NCBI GenBank assembly: GCA_963576785.1
Contig: OY756149.1
Location: 806,001 to 870,000, forward strand
Source: Chlorophyllum brunneum
Lineage: Eukaryota; Basidiomycota; Agaricomycetes; Agaricales; Agaricaceae
DNA: 64,000 nucleotides
Direction: 5' to 3'
Part shown: positions 22,561-31,829 of the stretch, one piece after another
How the letters are laid out: the number at the start of each line of letters is the position of its first letter
How positions within the stretch are numbered: the first letter of the stretch is position 1
The notes under the pieces: model-generated
Seen by the model: only the letters and a program-made list of their open reading frames with translations
Database searches by the model: none
Told to the model about the DNA's origin: nothing
Position numbers and translations under genes: made by a program

Positions 22561-23994
22561 CCCGTACACGGAGTCCCTTGCAGGCAAACTCCTAGCAGCC
22601 CAGAGACGGGGGTCTTGAGACGATATGTGCCCGTAGAATGCCCAGCATGTTCCCAGGCTCCCATATTGGTGTCGCATCCGGCCATGTTGCGGGGACTTTG
22701 CCCCTCCCTCCTAAGAGGTAAAGCCTTTAGCTTGGGCAGACACCCCGCTACTGAGAGAGCACGGTATCCCTGAGGACCGGCCCGCCGTTCGCTTGAGGCA
22801 TCCTTCCTATACGGTGCACGGACGGGATCTCACCGCATGACTGCGCACATCGCCACCCCAAATCCAGACTACTTACGTGGTATCAACTTAAACGGGTACA
22901 CTCCGTTGTTGGCGGAGACCCATCGACGGAGGATCTAGACCTCTCGAGCCGGGCTGCTCCTTCTCGGTAACTGGGCGGCTTTTTCCAGCGCGCTCCCAGT
23001 AAACAGCCCGCTACGGTCCACTAGTTGGGCAGGCAGAGGCCACGAAGGCGTACCTCCAAGGCGCGACCCCTGGACTAGCTTCCCGTTCCCCCGCAGCCGC
23101 TTTCGCTATGCCCTACCCCCAGAGGAGGCGACTTGTCTTTGGGCGCGGATCCGCGTGCTAATACTGGCGGGGATCTCCGTCTCGCAGGGGGCGCTACCAG
23201 GGTGGTGTTCACATTGGATCACATAAGCAACCCGCGGAACGGGTTACTAAGCAATCCGCGGAACGAGCGCCAATCAACCCGAGTTTCCCCGTGTCAATCC
23301 GCACCCGCCCGGTGTCCTGGAGTTTGGCGTATCCCTACTAACGACCAGGCGCTACCCCCAGAGGGGTTCCCGAAGGCATGGTGACACTGGTGGGGGGTGG
23401 CCTGTCCTTTCGGTCGGCTTGTTTTCACCTCCATACCCCCTATTACCGTCCCTTATCCTTTCGGTCCCTTTCGGGTGCGACGGGGCGGCTTTTTTCAGCA
23501 CGCTCCCCACCGATGTGCAAGCACGATTAGGGGTAGGCCCGGACGTCCGTCGTCAGCCAGGATAACCCAGCCTCGAGATGCTAGCCGGACTTGAGCTGCA
23601 GCAGGGGTTAAAACCGCCATGCAAACCCTATACGGGACTGCAACTCCATTGGATTGATAGAAGGGCCGCCACCACTGGCGACCCAGCGAGCGCAAGCGAG
23701 CGAGGTGGCCAGTATCCCAGCCTTTAAGACCCTTTACCAAGGGGCCGCCTCATCGATCTGTGCGTATAGGCGTCAGTCAGATGAACGGTGGGGATATACC
23801 CACCTTTAATCGCCTTTACCAAGGGCGCGCTGCCCATCGACCAAGTAACGTTGCCACACGGACCGCCCCCCTACAGCCAGCGAAGGCTCAGAAAAGACCC
23901 AGGCCCATGAGAGAGAGCCCAGGAGATGAAAGGTACGATGGGGAAAGGAAGTGGAAAAAGTGATGGTGGTGGTAACAAGTCAAGGAGCGATGTG
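22561..23994 (-). repeat. Module X, copy X3 (complete, beta type)
   Basis: Full-length X with defined ends: 5' CACATCGCTCCTTGAC at 23994 and 3' GACTCCGTGTACGGG at 22561. The beta type differs from alpha in the last ~600 bp: GCAGGCAAACTCC replaces the TTTATTCCC stretch near the 3' end, and GTCTAGATCCTCC replaces GTCAAAATCCTC. Because the enclosing duplication is perfect, these ends are the true ends of the transferred sequence. Confidence 0.88.
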
Positions 23995-24009
23995 GGGGAA
24001 GAACTGAGC

Positions 24010-25257
24010 GATGTCAAAAGCAACCACGCTCGTCTTGAGACCTTTAGCCCACCCAGCGCGAACAAGGTGGGTAAGGAACAACCCGGCGTCCTCAGTGGAA
24101 CGTTGGCGAATGCCTCCAAGTTGGTGGGGGTGAAAGATGTCATGTTTAATGGCATCAAACTGGATGCGGTTGGAAAGCATTTTCTCAACCAGTTTGCCAA
24201 GCGTGTTCAGGAGGACAATTGGCCTGAACGCCTTGGGGGTAGAGTAGGAGGGCTTCCCCGGCTTCGGAATGATAACCGAAAGCGACTCCTTAAAGCTGCG
24301 TGGCCAATGCCCCACCGAAAGGCAGGCATTGGCCAAACGCAGGAACACCGTCAAACAATCCTCATCGATGACGATGTACTTCAGATGGGACCACGTAACG
24401 TGGTCCGGACCTGGAGAGGACGTATTAGAACAAGAGGACAAAGCCTCCCTAAGTTCCAATGCCGAGAAGGGGGCCCACTCCCGGACTGGAAGGTCGGGGA
24501 GGGGGTCGAGGATGGACGTATCACACCGCCGATCAGCAGCGGAGTTGTACGTTGAGTGGAGGGCATCCCAAAGAGAGTCCATAGTGTGACAAGGCCGTCC
24601 ATTAAACTGGATAGCCTTGCAGGGAGGTAACTTGCGTGCCTTGACCCATTCCATAAGGTCCCATGGCCGCTTGTTAGTGGAAGCGATTTCCTCAATCTTA
24701 GAGTCGAAGAATCGGCGCTTGGCAGCTGTGCGAGCCTGCCTAAATTCCCCCCAGTCACCCCAACTACGAGAGTCCTGGTACCTGGAGAAGGAGGTAGCAC
24801 ACGCCTTGTCCCACCAGGGACGCGTGCGGCATGTAATCCGGATCTCCTTCGAGTGGTGTGTCCACGCATCGGAGAAGGCGTCAGCCACGGCCGAAGCCAA
24901 GGCATCCACTTGATCCGGGGATTCTGGAGAGGGATGATCGGAAAGATCAGTCACCTCACCAATAACGTGTTCCAAAAAGGCCTCCTCTTCATCAGAGCCC
25001 CTTGGTAGGACAGATTTGACAACCCCGACGTCAACGGGGGTGATGGGAAGGGCGACGGTCAGTGGAACATGATCCGAAGTGCCCTGCAGAGATATGTCCC
25101 AATAAGGAAAGGTCCTTGATGCATCGGGAGATGAGACAAACACCAGATCGATCACCGATGGGCGGAGATCTGGGTTGTGGGAAACAAACGTCGGCCCCGG
25201 GTTGGTCGGCATAACCAAATCGAGGCCGAGATCACAGCTCATTTCCATGAGCCTATG
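24010..25257 (-). pseudogene. LINE-B ORF2 5' block
   Basis: From the second half of the endonuclease (MEMSCDLGLDLVMPTNPGP, SVIDLVF, GTSDHVPLTV) to RT motif A (FDIAQFF), one open frame. It is truncated at 25257 by the 5' truncation of this LINE-B copy and interrupted at 24009 by the X3 chimera. Confidence 0.88.
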
Positions 25258-25278
25258 CCTTCATGAAGCTTTATGATA

Positions 25279-25293
25279 GGGAGGCAATCGCTC
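25279..25293. repeat. Target-site duplication of the intact LINE-B
   Basis: GGGAGGCAATCGCTC at 25279-25293 and 31815-31829, identical over 15 bp (14 if the element starts with the final C). The flanks join into continuous LINE-A RT coding sequence of copy A4. Confidence 0.93.
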
Positions 25294-25422
25294 ATCGCTT
25301 CTTTTCCCGGAACTCCCACCTGTCGATCACGTGATCACCCCTTCGTCGACACTCTTAACGTCCTACACGTCCAAGACAGTGAGCGCTCCTAGCGCGGACT
25401 TCCGTACGGGCCCCTAGCCCCC
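25294..25422 (+). promoter_or_regulatory. LINE-B 5' UTR, presumed internal promoter
   Basis: 129 bp starting ATCGCTTCTTTTCCCGG and ending just before the ORF1 ATG with CTTCCGTACGGGCCCC. LINEs usually carry their promoter in the 5' UTR; no TATA box is obvious. The first bases match the 5' ends of LINE-A and module X, and the last bases resemble the 3' end of module X. Confidence 0.55.
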
Positions 25423-27402
25423 ATGCCTACTCGCAGTTCGAGGAGGAGGACGAGCGCTCATCACGAGGCCTCCTCAGACGACGATGACATGGCCACTGCC
25501 TTTGAGGCAGCAGCCGGTCCCCCCCCCAGGTCCACCCCAGGCCCTTACTCTCTGGGTATCCCCCCCTACGGCAGCAGTGCCAGGGATACCTATGCCCCCG
25601 CAGTTCCCCTTCAGCAGAGGGGACGCACTCCGTCGCGACACGGGTCCCCAACCCCCTCTCGACCTATCCCAGCTCCTGGCGCAGAAGCCAGGGCTTCGTC
25701 CCTCCCCCCGTCTTCCCCTCCTCCCGCCTCCCCAGAGGCTATGGAACAGGACGACCAGGAGGAGCCTACCGCCGCCCCCCTCTCTATCCTGGGCATCAAC
25801 ATTAGTGCCAGAGAGGATGCCAATGCGATCCAACGGTCGCTCGAGATTGTTGCCGACTTCATGAAGACGGCGCATCTCATTCCCCAGGAGGACGCTCCGT
25901 CCTTCCGCCCCATCGCCTCTCGACTATCTGAGATAGTCCAGACGGTCGCATCCTCCCCCATGTGGCGTGAAACCTACACAGGGGCGAGTGACTCTCTCTC
26001 CCTGAGGGACTCGATCGCTTCGGCGTTTCCTGCTCTCCCAGTGGTGACGTATAGGCCCCCGGCTACCCCTCCCAGGGTACCAGGACCTTCCACCCTCGGC
26101 CCCCCCCAGCGCAGAGCCCCTGTGCAGGAGGAGGACAATCTTATGGACCCGGAGAAGACTCCAGTCAAACGCCCGCGCACAGACCCTAAGGGGAAGGCGC
26201 CAGTCCGACCTGTTAAGGCCCCTACTAAGCCTCAGGTCCCCTATGAGAGGCCCTCTGGTCCTCCTCCCTCCACGATCGCTTCGAAGCCCAAGCCAGGACA
26301 GAAGGCTTATTCGGCTGCAGCGAAACAACCGGCCTCGTCCAAGTCTGGGGTGGAGCCGCTTTCTGCATTGAAAGCAGCCTTCCCCCACCTCTCCGCAGAG
26401 CAGCTCCTCAGCCTTCATTCGCAGGCTGAGGCTGCGAAGCAATCTCCCTCGTCAAATGCTCGCCCTAAGAAGCCAGCGTTCACGATTCCCGGACCGTCGC
26501 GAAAGCAGGTCCTAGTTTCCTATGAAGACAAGTCGAACGCTTCGGCTGGTCTCCATACTCTTACCCAGCAGGCCTGTAAGGCGCTGAAGGCTGGGAGAAG
26601 CTCACTGATCGTGGAAGGTGCCACGCTCGCGTATGATGGCTATTCCATGGCCACCAACAAGCTCGCCACGACCAAGGACATTGAGATCCTTAGGGCGTTG
26701 GTCGAACGTCTGTCCCCTCCAGGAGCCCCCTTCTGGATCGGACTCCCATCTTCGGTGTCGTACCTCCGTGTGGTTGACGTCCCGTATCTCAAGAACTCCG
26801 CCGCTGGAGTTCCGTGTACCCCAGCAGACGTCGAGGAGGTTCTTACCTCGTCGGTGCATGCTCCCCTGATCAGCCTGAAGGGTCCCCCTAGGCTAGTGCG
26901 CAACTCCAGGACGTCTGACTCATGTACGGCGTTTTTTGATATCTGGGACTCCATGAGGGGTACTCGAGCTCTCGGTCTTCTGAACAAGAAGATCATGTTT
27001 GGGAACAAGCAGTGCGTGATACTCTCTGCTAACCCTCGTCGTAACGAGTCGCTGTGTACCCGCTGTTACAAGTGGGGCCACGCCTCCTCCTGGTGCAAGG
27101 CCGATGGCCCGGCATGTCCCGACTGCGGTGGTGCGCACTCTCGTGCTAACCACCGCACTTTTGCTCTGTGTTGTAAGGGGCAACCGAAGGCTACGCCTCC
27201 GGTTCCTGCTACCCCTACTGGTCAACCGTGCCCCCATCCTCCTCACTGCCGTAACTGCAAGAAGGAGCATCCCGCTGATTCCAGGAAATGCGCTTTCTGG
27301 AACCACAAACACGACCGGGCTTGGCTGACAGCCCGCTATCGAGAGGTGTGTGACAGACGTCGTCGCTCTCCCATCCCCCCTTATAACCCCCCTTATGTCT
27401 AG
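25423..27402 (+). CDS. LINE-B ORF1, gag-like zinc-knuckle protein
   Basis: 659 residues, ATG at 25423, TAG at 27400-27402. By family knowledge ORF1 binds element RNA and forms the ribonucleoprotein. Residues 1-110 are rich in Ser, Pro and acidic residues (HEASSDDDDMATAFEAAAG). A helical part lies around 125-190, and a basic Pro-rich linker (VKRPRTDPKGKAPVRPVKAP) near 245-265. A conserved domain near 420-540 (FWIGLPSSVSYLRVVDVPYL) may be RRM-like; that assignment is a guess. Residues 545-558 form a canonical CX2CX4HX4C knuckle (CTRCYKWGHASSWC), followed by CPDCGGAHSRANH and CRNCKKEHPADSRKC. The frame is fully open. ORF2 begins 8 bases before its stop, in another frame. Confidence 0.92.
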   Translation: MPTRSSRRRTSAHHEASSDDDDMATAFEAAAGPPPRSTPGPYSLGIPPYGSSARDTYAPAVPLQQRGRTPSRHGSPTPSRPIPAPGAEARASSLPPSSPPPASPEAMEQDDQEEPTAAPLSILGINISAREDANAIQRSLEIVADFMKTAHLIPQEDAPSFRPIASRLSEIVQTVASSPMWRETYTGASDSLSLRDSIASAFPALPVVTYRPPATPPRVPGPSTLGPPQRRAPVQEEDNLMDPEKTPVKRPRTDPKGKAPVRPVKAPTKPQVPYERPSGPPPSTIASKPKPGQKAYSAAAKQPASSKSGVEPLSALKAAFPHLSAEQLLSLHSQAEAAKQSPSSNARPKKPAFTIPGPSRKQVLVSYEDKSNASAGLHTLTQQACKALKAGRSSLIVEGATLAYDGYSMATNKLATTKDIEILRALVERLSPPGAPFWIGLPSSVSYLRVVDVPYLKNSAAGVPCTPADVEEVLTSSVHAPLISLKGPPRLVRNSRTSDSCTAFFDIWDSMRGTRALGLLNKKIMFGNKQCVILSANPRRNESLCTRCYKWGHASSWCKADGPACPDCGGAHSRANHRTFALCCKGQPKATPPVPATPTGQPCPHPPHCRNCKKEHPADSRKCAFWNHKHDRAWLTARYREVCDRRRRSPIPPYNPPYV

Positions 27403-30400
27403 GAGCAACCTGGACCGTCTGGAGGGCGTTAGGGTTTTTTCATTTAACGTCGCTAAATCCTATGTATATGTTGATGCCTTACTCGAGAAATTGAAAGATG
27501 ATTTCGATATTCTCTTTTTCCAAGAGCCTCCTTGGAGGTTCATCCGCTCCGCTCCCTCGACCACTTATGTGGAAGGGGACGACGTTACTGGCGCACCTAA
27601 GCACCCTGACTGGCTTATGGTGGTGCGTCCCCCTGTCCAGGGGTCCCTGCCCCGAGTGATGGCGTATGTACACACTCGGCTGCAACGTCTAAGGCCATCA
27701 ATGAGGAGGGACCTCGTGGATCACCCTGATATCTTGGCGCTGACGCTCTTCACTGATGCGAAGGCCCTTAACTTCCTGAACGTCTACTCAGATGATCAGC
27801 ATACCGCCATCAACTTCCTTCATGGGAAGGTCGATGTCCTCCCCCCATTTGAATTTATGAGTGGGGACTTCAACTGTCATTCTTCGGAGTGGGACCCTGA
27901 GGTTCTGCATCATCGAACGACAGCTCATAGGCTTATGGAAATGAGCTGCGATCTCGGTCTCGATTTGGTTATGCCAACCAACCCGGGTCCGACGTTTGTT
28001 TCCCACAACCCAGATCTCCATCCGTCGGTGATCGATCTGGTGTTTGTCTCGTCTCCCGATGCATCGAGGACTTTTCCTTATCGGGACACATCTCTGCAGG
28101 GTACTTCGGATCACGTTCCGCTGACCGTCACCCTTCCCATCACCCCTGTTGACATCGGGGTTGTCAAATCTGTCCTACCGAAGGGCTCCGATGAAGAGGA
28201 GGCCTTTTTGGGACACGTCATTGATGAGGTGACTGAGCTTCTTGATCAGCCCTCTCCAGAATCCCCGGATCAAGTGGATGCCTTGGCTTTGGCCGTGGCT
28301 GAAGCCTTCTCCGACGCGTGGACACACCACTCGAAGGAGATCCGGATTACGCGCCGCACTCGTCCCTGGTGGGACGAGGCGTGTGCTACTTCCTTCTCCA
28401 GGTACCAGGACTCTCGAAGTCGGGGTGACTGGGGGGACTTTAGGCGAGCTCGTACAGCTGCCAAGCGCCGGTTCTTCGACTCTAAGATTGAGGAAATCGC
28501 TTCCACTAACAAGCGGCCATGGGACCTTATGGAATGGGTCAAGGCACGCAAGTTACCTCCCTGTGAGGCCATCCAGTTTAACGGACGGCCTTGTCACACT
28601 ATGGACTCTCTCTGGGATGCCCTCCACTCAACGTACAACTCTGCTGCTGATCGGCGGTGTGATACGTCTGTCCTCGACCCCCTCCCCGACCTTCCGGTCC
28701 GGGAGTGGGCCCCCTTCTCGGCGTTGGAACTCAAGGAGGCTTTGTCCTCTTGTTCTAATACGTCCTCTCCAGGTCCGGACCACGTTACGTGGTCCCATCT
28801 GAAGTACATCGTCATCGATGAGGATTGTTTGACGGTGTTCCTGCGTTTGGCCAATGCCTGCCTTTCGGTGGGGCATTGGCCACGCAGCTTTAAGGAGTCG
28901 CTTTCGGTTATCATTCCGAAGCCGGGGAAGCCCTCCTACTCTACCCCCAAGGCGTTCAGGCCAATTGTCCTCCTGAACACGCTTGGCAAACTGGTTGAGA
29001 AAATGCTTTCCAACCGCATCCAGTTTGATGCCATTAAACATGACATCTTTCACCCCCACCAACTTGGAGGCATTCGCCAACGTTCCACTGAGGACGCCGG
29101 GTTGTTCCTTACCCACCTGGTTCGTGCTGGGTGGGTCAAGGGTCTCAAGACGAGCGTGGTTGCCTTCGACATCGCTCAGTTCTTTCCCTCTCTTAACCAT
29201 GAGATGCTCATGGCTATTCTTTCCAAGCAGGGATTCCCACTTAACGTGCGAACCTTCTTTGCTTCGTATTTGGTGGGCCGTTCTACTGTCTACACATGGA
29301 ACGGCTTCTCCTCTGACCCCCGAGGTGCAGATGTGGGCGTCGGGCAGGGCTCTGCCATGTCCCCCGTCCTCTCTGGCCTCTATATCGCACCTCTCATGAA
29401 GGTTTTCGACTTGCGGATCACCTCCCCTGGGTGTACTCTGCTGTCGTATGTCGACGACGGGACCGTCGTTGCCCAGGCTAAGACCTGGGACGAAAACTTG
29501 GACACCCTCAAAGGGGCGTACATCGTTCTCTTTAATCTTTTTGTAGCGTTCGCGCTTATCATGGAGCATGATAAGTCCAAGCTCTTCCACTTCTCTAGGA
29601 AGCCTGGAGACGTCAATCCCCCCCTTGATCTTGGCTTCGGCCCATTCACAGGGGACACTCCACTTCGCCCTAAGACCTATTGGAGGTACCTGGGCTTTTA
29701 CTTCGATCGTGCCCTGAATTTTCAGGAACATGTTCGGCACTATTCTACCAAGGCCCTCTCCACCGTGAAAGCGATGGGGATGCTGGGTAACTCCTCCCGC
29801 GGTCTGACCCCCAAGCAGAAGCGGCTCCTCTTCAGGTCATGTGTCGTACCTATCGCGACATATGGCTTCCGTCTTTGGTATTTTGATAAGGCTCGGTGCA
29901 AGGGCCTCATCAAATCCCTTAACACTATGCAACGCAAGGCTGCGTTGTGGATCACCGGTGCGTTCCGCACCTCCCCATCCGGCGGCATCGAGGCCCTCTC
30001 TGGCCTCATCCCCGTCCACCTCCATCTGAAGAAGCTGGCTTCAAGAGCGAACTACCGTCTCTCCACCCTCTCCGATACCCACCCTCTTCGATCCCTTCTC
30101 GATCGTCCGAACGCCAAGGGTGCCCCCCCACACCCTCTCTCCATCTCCCTCCTGTCTGACCGGCTTGGTAGGCAGGTTAAAGGATCTCTTATGGAAGCTG
30201 TGTCTATGCTCCCATCCCTCACTGAACAGTTTGACCCCTGCTCTGCAGCAGCTCGGCCTGGTCACCGTCTCCTGGACCGCTTTGCGGCCCAGGTCCTTTT
30301 CCACGACTCTCCTCGTTCTCGTGACGAGAGGGCTGTGCATATAAGGCATCTGAATGGCACCCTGGACCGTGCCAATGCCAACCCTCGGGCTCTCACTGTG

Positions 30401-31261
30401 GCCACAGACGCTAGTCTGCCGCTGCGGGGGGAGTTCCAGGCAGTCTCTGCTGCCCATATCTACCGGTCGGGCCAGCGTGTCTTTCAGACGAGACATGCGG
30501 CAGGTCGAGTGACAGCTCCTGATGCTGAGCTGTACGCTATCCAGATCGCAATTGGGAAGGCCGTCAGCCTCCCCGACTGCGACTCCATTGTCGTGTTCAC
30601 TGACTCACTTGGTTCGGCCAGGAGAGCGGTGGACCCTTCCGTTCACTCAGGCCAGGCTCATTCGCTTGCCGTGTGTACCGCTCTTATGGAGTGGTTTGAG
30701 GGTCACCCCGAACGCTCCCTTCACATCTGGCACACCTATTCTTCGGAGAAGTGGGCCATTCATGGTGTTGTACACCAGTACTGCACCGAACTTCAGGTCG
30801 CTGCGGGTTCCCGTCCGCAGACCTCCCTCGACTCCCTTCATCAGAAGGCCGTCAGATCCTGCCAGGATGCCTGGGTCACTCGATTCCAGGATCCTACTTA
30901 CTCGGGTAGCCAGTTTATGGCTCTCGAAGGGCGTAACGGTAAGCCCCTCCAGCCCACTTACCTCCATGGAGGTTCGTGGCTGCCTTCTGCCGCAGCAGAG
31001 TCCAACTCGCTGTCTGCTCGCATGTGTAGGGTTATACTCAACCATGCGCCTATCGGGGCCTATAGGTCTCGATTCTTCCAGGACGAACCATTTTGGTGTC
31101 CATGCGGGGCTCCTTTCGAGTCCCGTGTGCACATTCTTACCAACTGCAGTCGGTTTGATTCCTCTCGGGGGTACCCTGCTACGCCGGGCGCCCTTGTCAA
31201 GTTCTTGAAAGCGAACCCCCAGGCGTTCGCCTTCCCATCCGTTCCCCAGGGAATTGGATAA
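27395..31261 (+). CDS. LINE-B ORF2, endonuclease-reverse transcriptase-RNase H
   Basis: 1288 residues from the ATG at 27395, which I prefer over upstream codons because it reproduces the 8-base ATGNNTAG overlap seen in LINE-A. Domains: APE endonuclease about 10-240 (FFQEPPW with QEP at 42-44, NVYSDD, GDFN 157-160, SVIDLVF, SDH 238-240); RT about 470-780 (motif A FDIAQFFPSL with D592, motif B GQGSAMSPVLSG, YVDD 685-688, LGFYFD); RNase H about 1000-1140 (D1005 in ATDAS, E1045 in DAELYAI, D1070 in FTDSLGS); C-terminal CX1CX8HX4C at 1235-1251. The protein nicks the target, primes reverse transcription from the nick and degrades the RNA strand. No residue expected for activity is missing among those I can see. 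Confidence 0.93.
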   Translation: MSRSNLDRLEGVRVFSFNVAKSYVYVDALLEKLKDDFDILFFQEPPWRFIRSAPSTTYVEGDDVTGAPKHPDWLMVVRPPVQGSLPRVMAYVHTRLQRLRPSMRRDLVDHPDILALTLFTDAKALNFLNVYSDDQHTAINFLHGKVDVLPPFEFMSGDFNCHSSEWDPEVLHHRTTAHRLMEMSCDLGLDLVMPTNPGPTFVSHNPDLHPSVIDLVFVSSPDASRTFPYRDTSLQGTSDHVPLTVTLPITPVDIGVVKSVLPKGSDEEEAFLGHVIDEVTELLDQPSPESPDQVDALALAVAEAFSDAWTHHSKEIRITRRTRPWWDEACATSFSRYQDSRSRGDWGDFRRARTAAKRRFFDSKIEEIASTNKRPWDLMEWVKARKLPPCEAIQFNGRPCHTMDSLWDALHSTYNSAADRRCDTSVLDPLPDLPVREWAPFSALELKEALSSCSNTSSPGPDHVTWSHLKYIVIDEDCLTVFLRLANACLSVGHWPRSFKESLSVIIPKPGKPSYSTPKAFRPIVLLNTLGKLVEKMLSNRIQFDAIKHDIFHPHQLGGIRQRSTEDAGLFLTHLVRAGWVKGLKTSVVAFDIAQFFPSLNHEMLMAILSKQGFPLNVRTFFASYLVGRSTVYTWNGFSSDPRGADVGVGQGSAMSPVLSGLYIAPLMKVFDLRITSPGCTLLSYVDDGTVVAQAKTWDENLDTLKGAYIVLFNLFVAFALIMEHDKSKLFHFSRKPGDVNPPLDLGFGPFTGDTPLRPKTYWRYLGFYFDRALNFQEHVRHYSTKALSTVKAMGMLGNSSRGLTPKQKRLLFRSCVVPIATYGFRLWYFDKARCKGLIKSLNTMQRKAALWITGAFRTSPSGGIEALSGLIPVHLHLKKLASRANYRLSTLSDTHPLRSLLDRPNAKGAPPHPLSISLLSDRLGRQVKGSLMEAVSMLPSLTEQFDPCSAAARPGHRLLDRFAAQVLFHDSPRSRDERAVHIRHLNGTLDRANANPRALTVATDASLPLRGEFQAVSAAHIYRSGQRVFQTRHAAGRVTAPDAELYAIQIAIGKAVSLPDCDSIVVFTDSLGSARRAVDPSVHSGQAHSLAVCTALMEWFEGHPERSLHIWHTYSSEKWAIHGVVHQYCTELQVAAGSRPQTSLDSLHQKAVRSCQDAWVTRFQDPTYSGSQFMALEGRNGKPLQPTYLHGGSWLPSAAAESNSLSARMCRVILNHAPIGAYRSRFFQDEPFWCPCGAPFESRVHILTNCSRFDSSRGYPATPGALVKFLKANPQAFAFPSVPQGIG

Positions 31262-31765
31262 CTGGCTTAGGGTAGGTGGGTTATTGTCCGGCACCGGTGA
31301 CCCCTGGCGAAGACCTGGCGACAGTTCCGATGACCGATGAACGGACCTGGACCCCACAGCGACTAGGTGTGGTGAAGATGCCGATAGCCACACAAATGGT
31401 GCGGTCAAATACTCTGGCAAGGGTGACCGTGGCTGGGGGACTGGGTCTTAGTAAAAGGGGTTGGGGCTCAGCTGGGCTAGTAACTGGGTGCGTCTCCACC
31501 GCCGGGCATTTACAGTGAATCAACACCTACTGACCGGGCCTGGTCTTTGGACTGGGTCGCTGGTTGGGGGACCTTCCTGCCCACTCGCCTCCTCTAGCGT
31601 CCACCCCCTTGCCCTTCGGGCTCGGGAGTAGGTCGCGGTTCCTTCTACCGTTGGTCTTGGGCAACGGTACTTCTGCTTGGTGGGGCGTAGCTACCACTCT
31701 CTCCGTAGATACCCGCTAGTTTACTCTTTTGTATCCCGGCCGCGGGCTGTGTTCGAGCGCCGCGT

Positions 31766-31784
31766 AATAAATTGGCCCTAGGCC
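31766..31784 (+). terminator. LINE-B polyadenylation signal and 3' palindrome
   Basis: AATAAA at 31766-31771 followed by the palindrome GGCCCTAGGCC (31774-31784), 7 bases before the poly(A). The same AATAAA plus GGCC-NNN-GGCC arrangement occurs before the poly(A) of the other LINE-B copies (for example 4632-4651, and reversed near 19280 and 49420). It probably serves 3' processing and may be the structure the RT recognises. Confidence 0.65.
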
Positions 31785-31829
31785 ATGATTCAAAAAAAAA
31801 AAAAAAAAAAAAAAGGGAGGCAATCGCTC

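Larger units (their letters stand above)
21889..23994 (-). mobile_element. X3-LINE-A chimera, bipartite retrotransposon
   Basis: On the minus strand: module X3 (23994 to 22561), then LINE-A from the end of RNase H (22560) through the ORF2 stop (22198-22196), 3' UTR and poly(A) (poly-T 21889-21909). A perfect 15-bp duplication encloses the whole. The X-LINE joint reads ...GTGTACGGG/CTTATCG and shows no shared bases. The structure matches MINE-type elements: a foreign RNA copied after the LINE tail by template jumping. Confidence 0.9.
19245..25257 (-). mobile_element. LINE-B, 5'-truncated, hosting an X-LINE-A chimera
   Basis: LINE-B on the minus strand: poly(A) (poly-T 19245-19271), 3' UTR, ORF2 in two blocks (19803-21888 and 24010-25257) separated by an X-LINE-A chimera with its own target duplication. 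It lacks ORF1 and the first ~190 codons of ORF2. Inserted in A4. Confidence 0.88.
25294..31814 (+). mobile_element. Full-length LINE-B with two open ORFs
   Basis: A complete 6.52-kb element: 5' UTR 25294-25422, ORF1 25423-27402, ORF2 27395-31261, 3' UTR with AATAAA at 31766-31771, palindrome GGCCCTAGGCC at 31774-31784, poly(A) 31792-31814. Both ORFs are free of stops and frame shifts, all catalytic motifs are present and the 15-bp target duplication is perfect. It is the youngest and most plausibly active copy in the window and could supply the machinery for the X-LINE chimeras. Confidence 0.93.
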
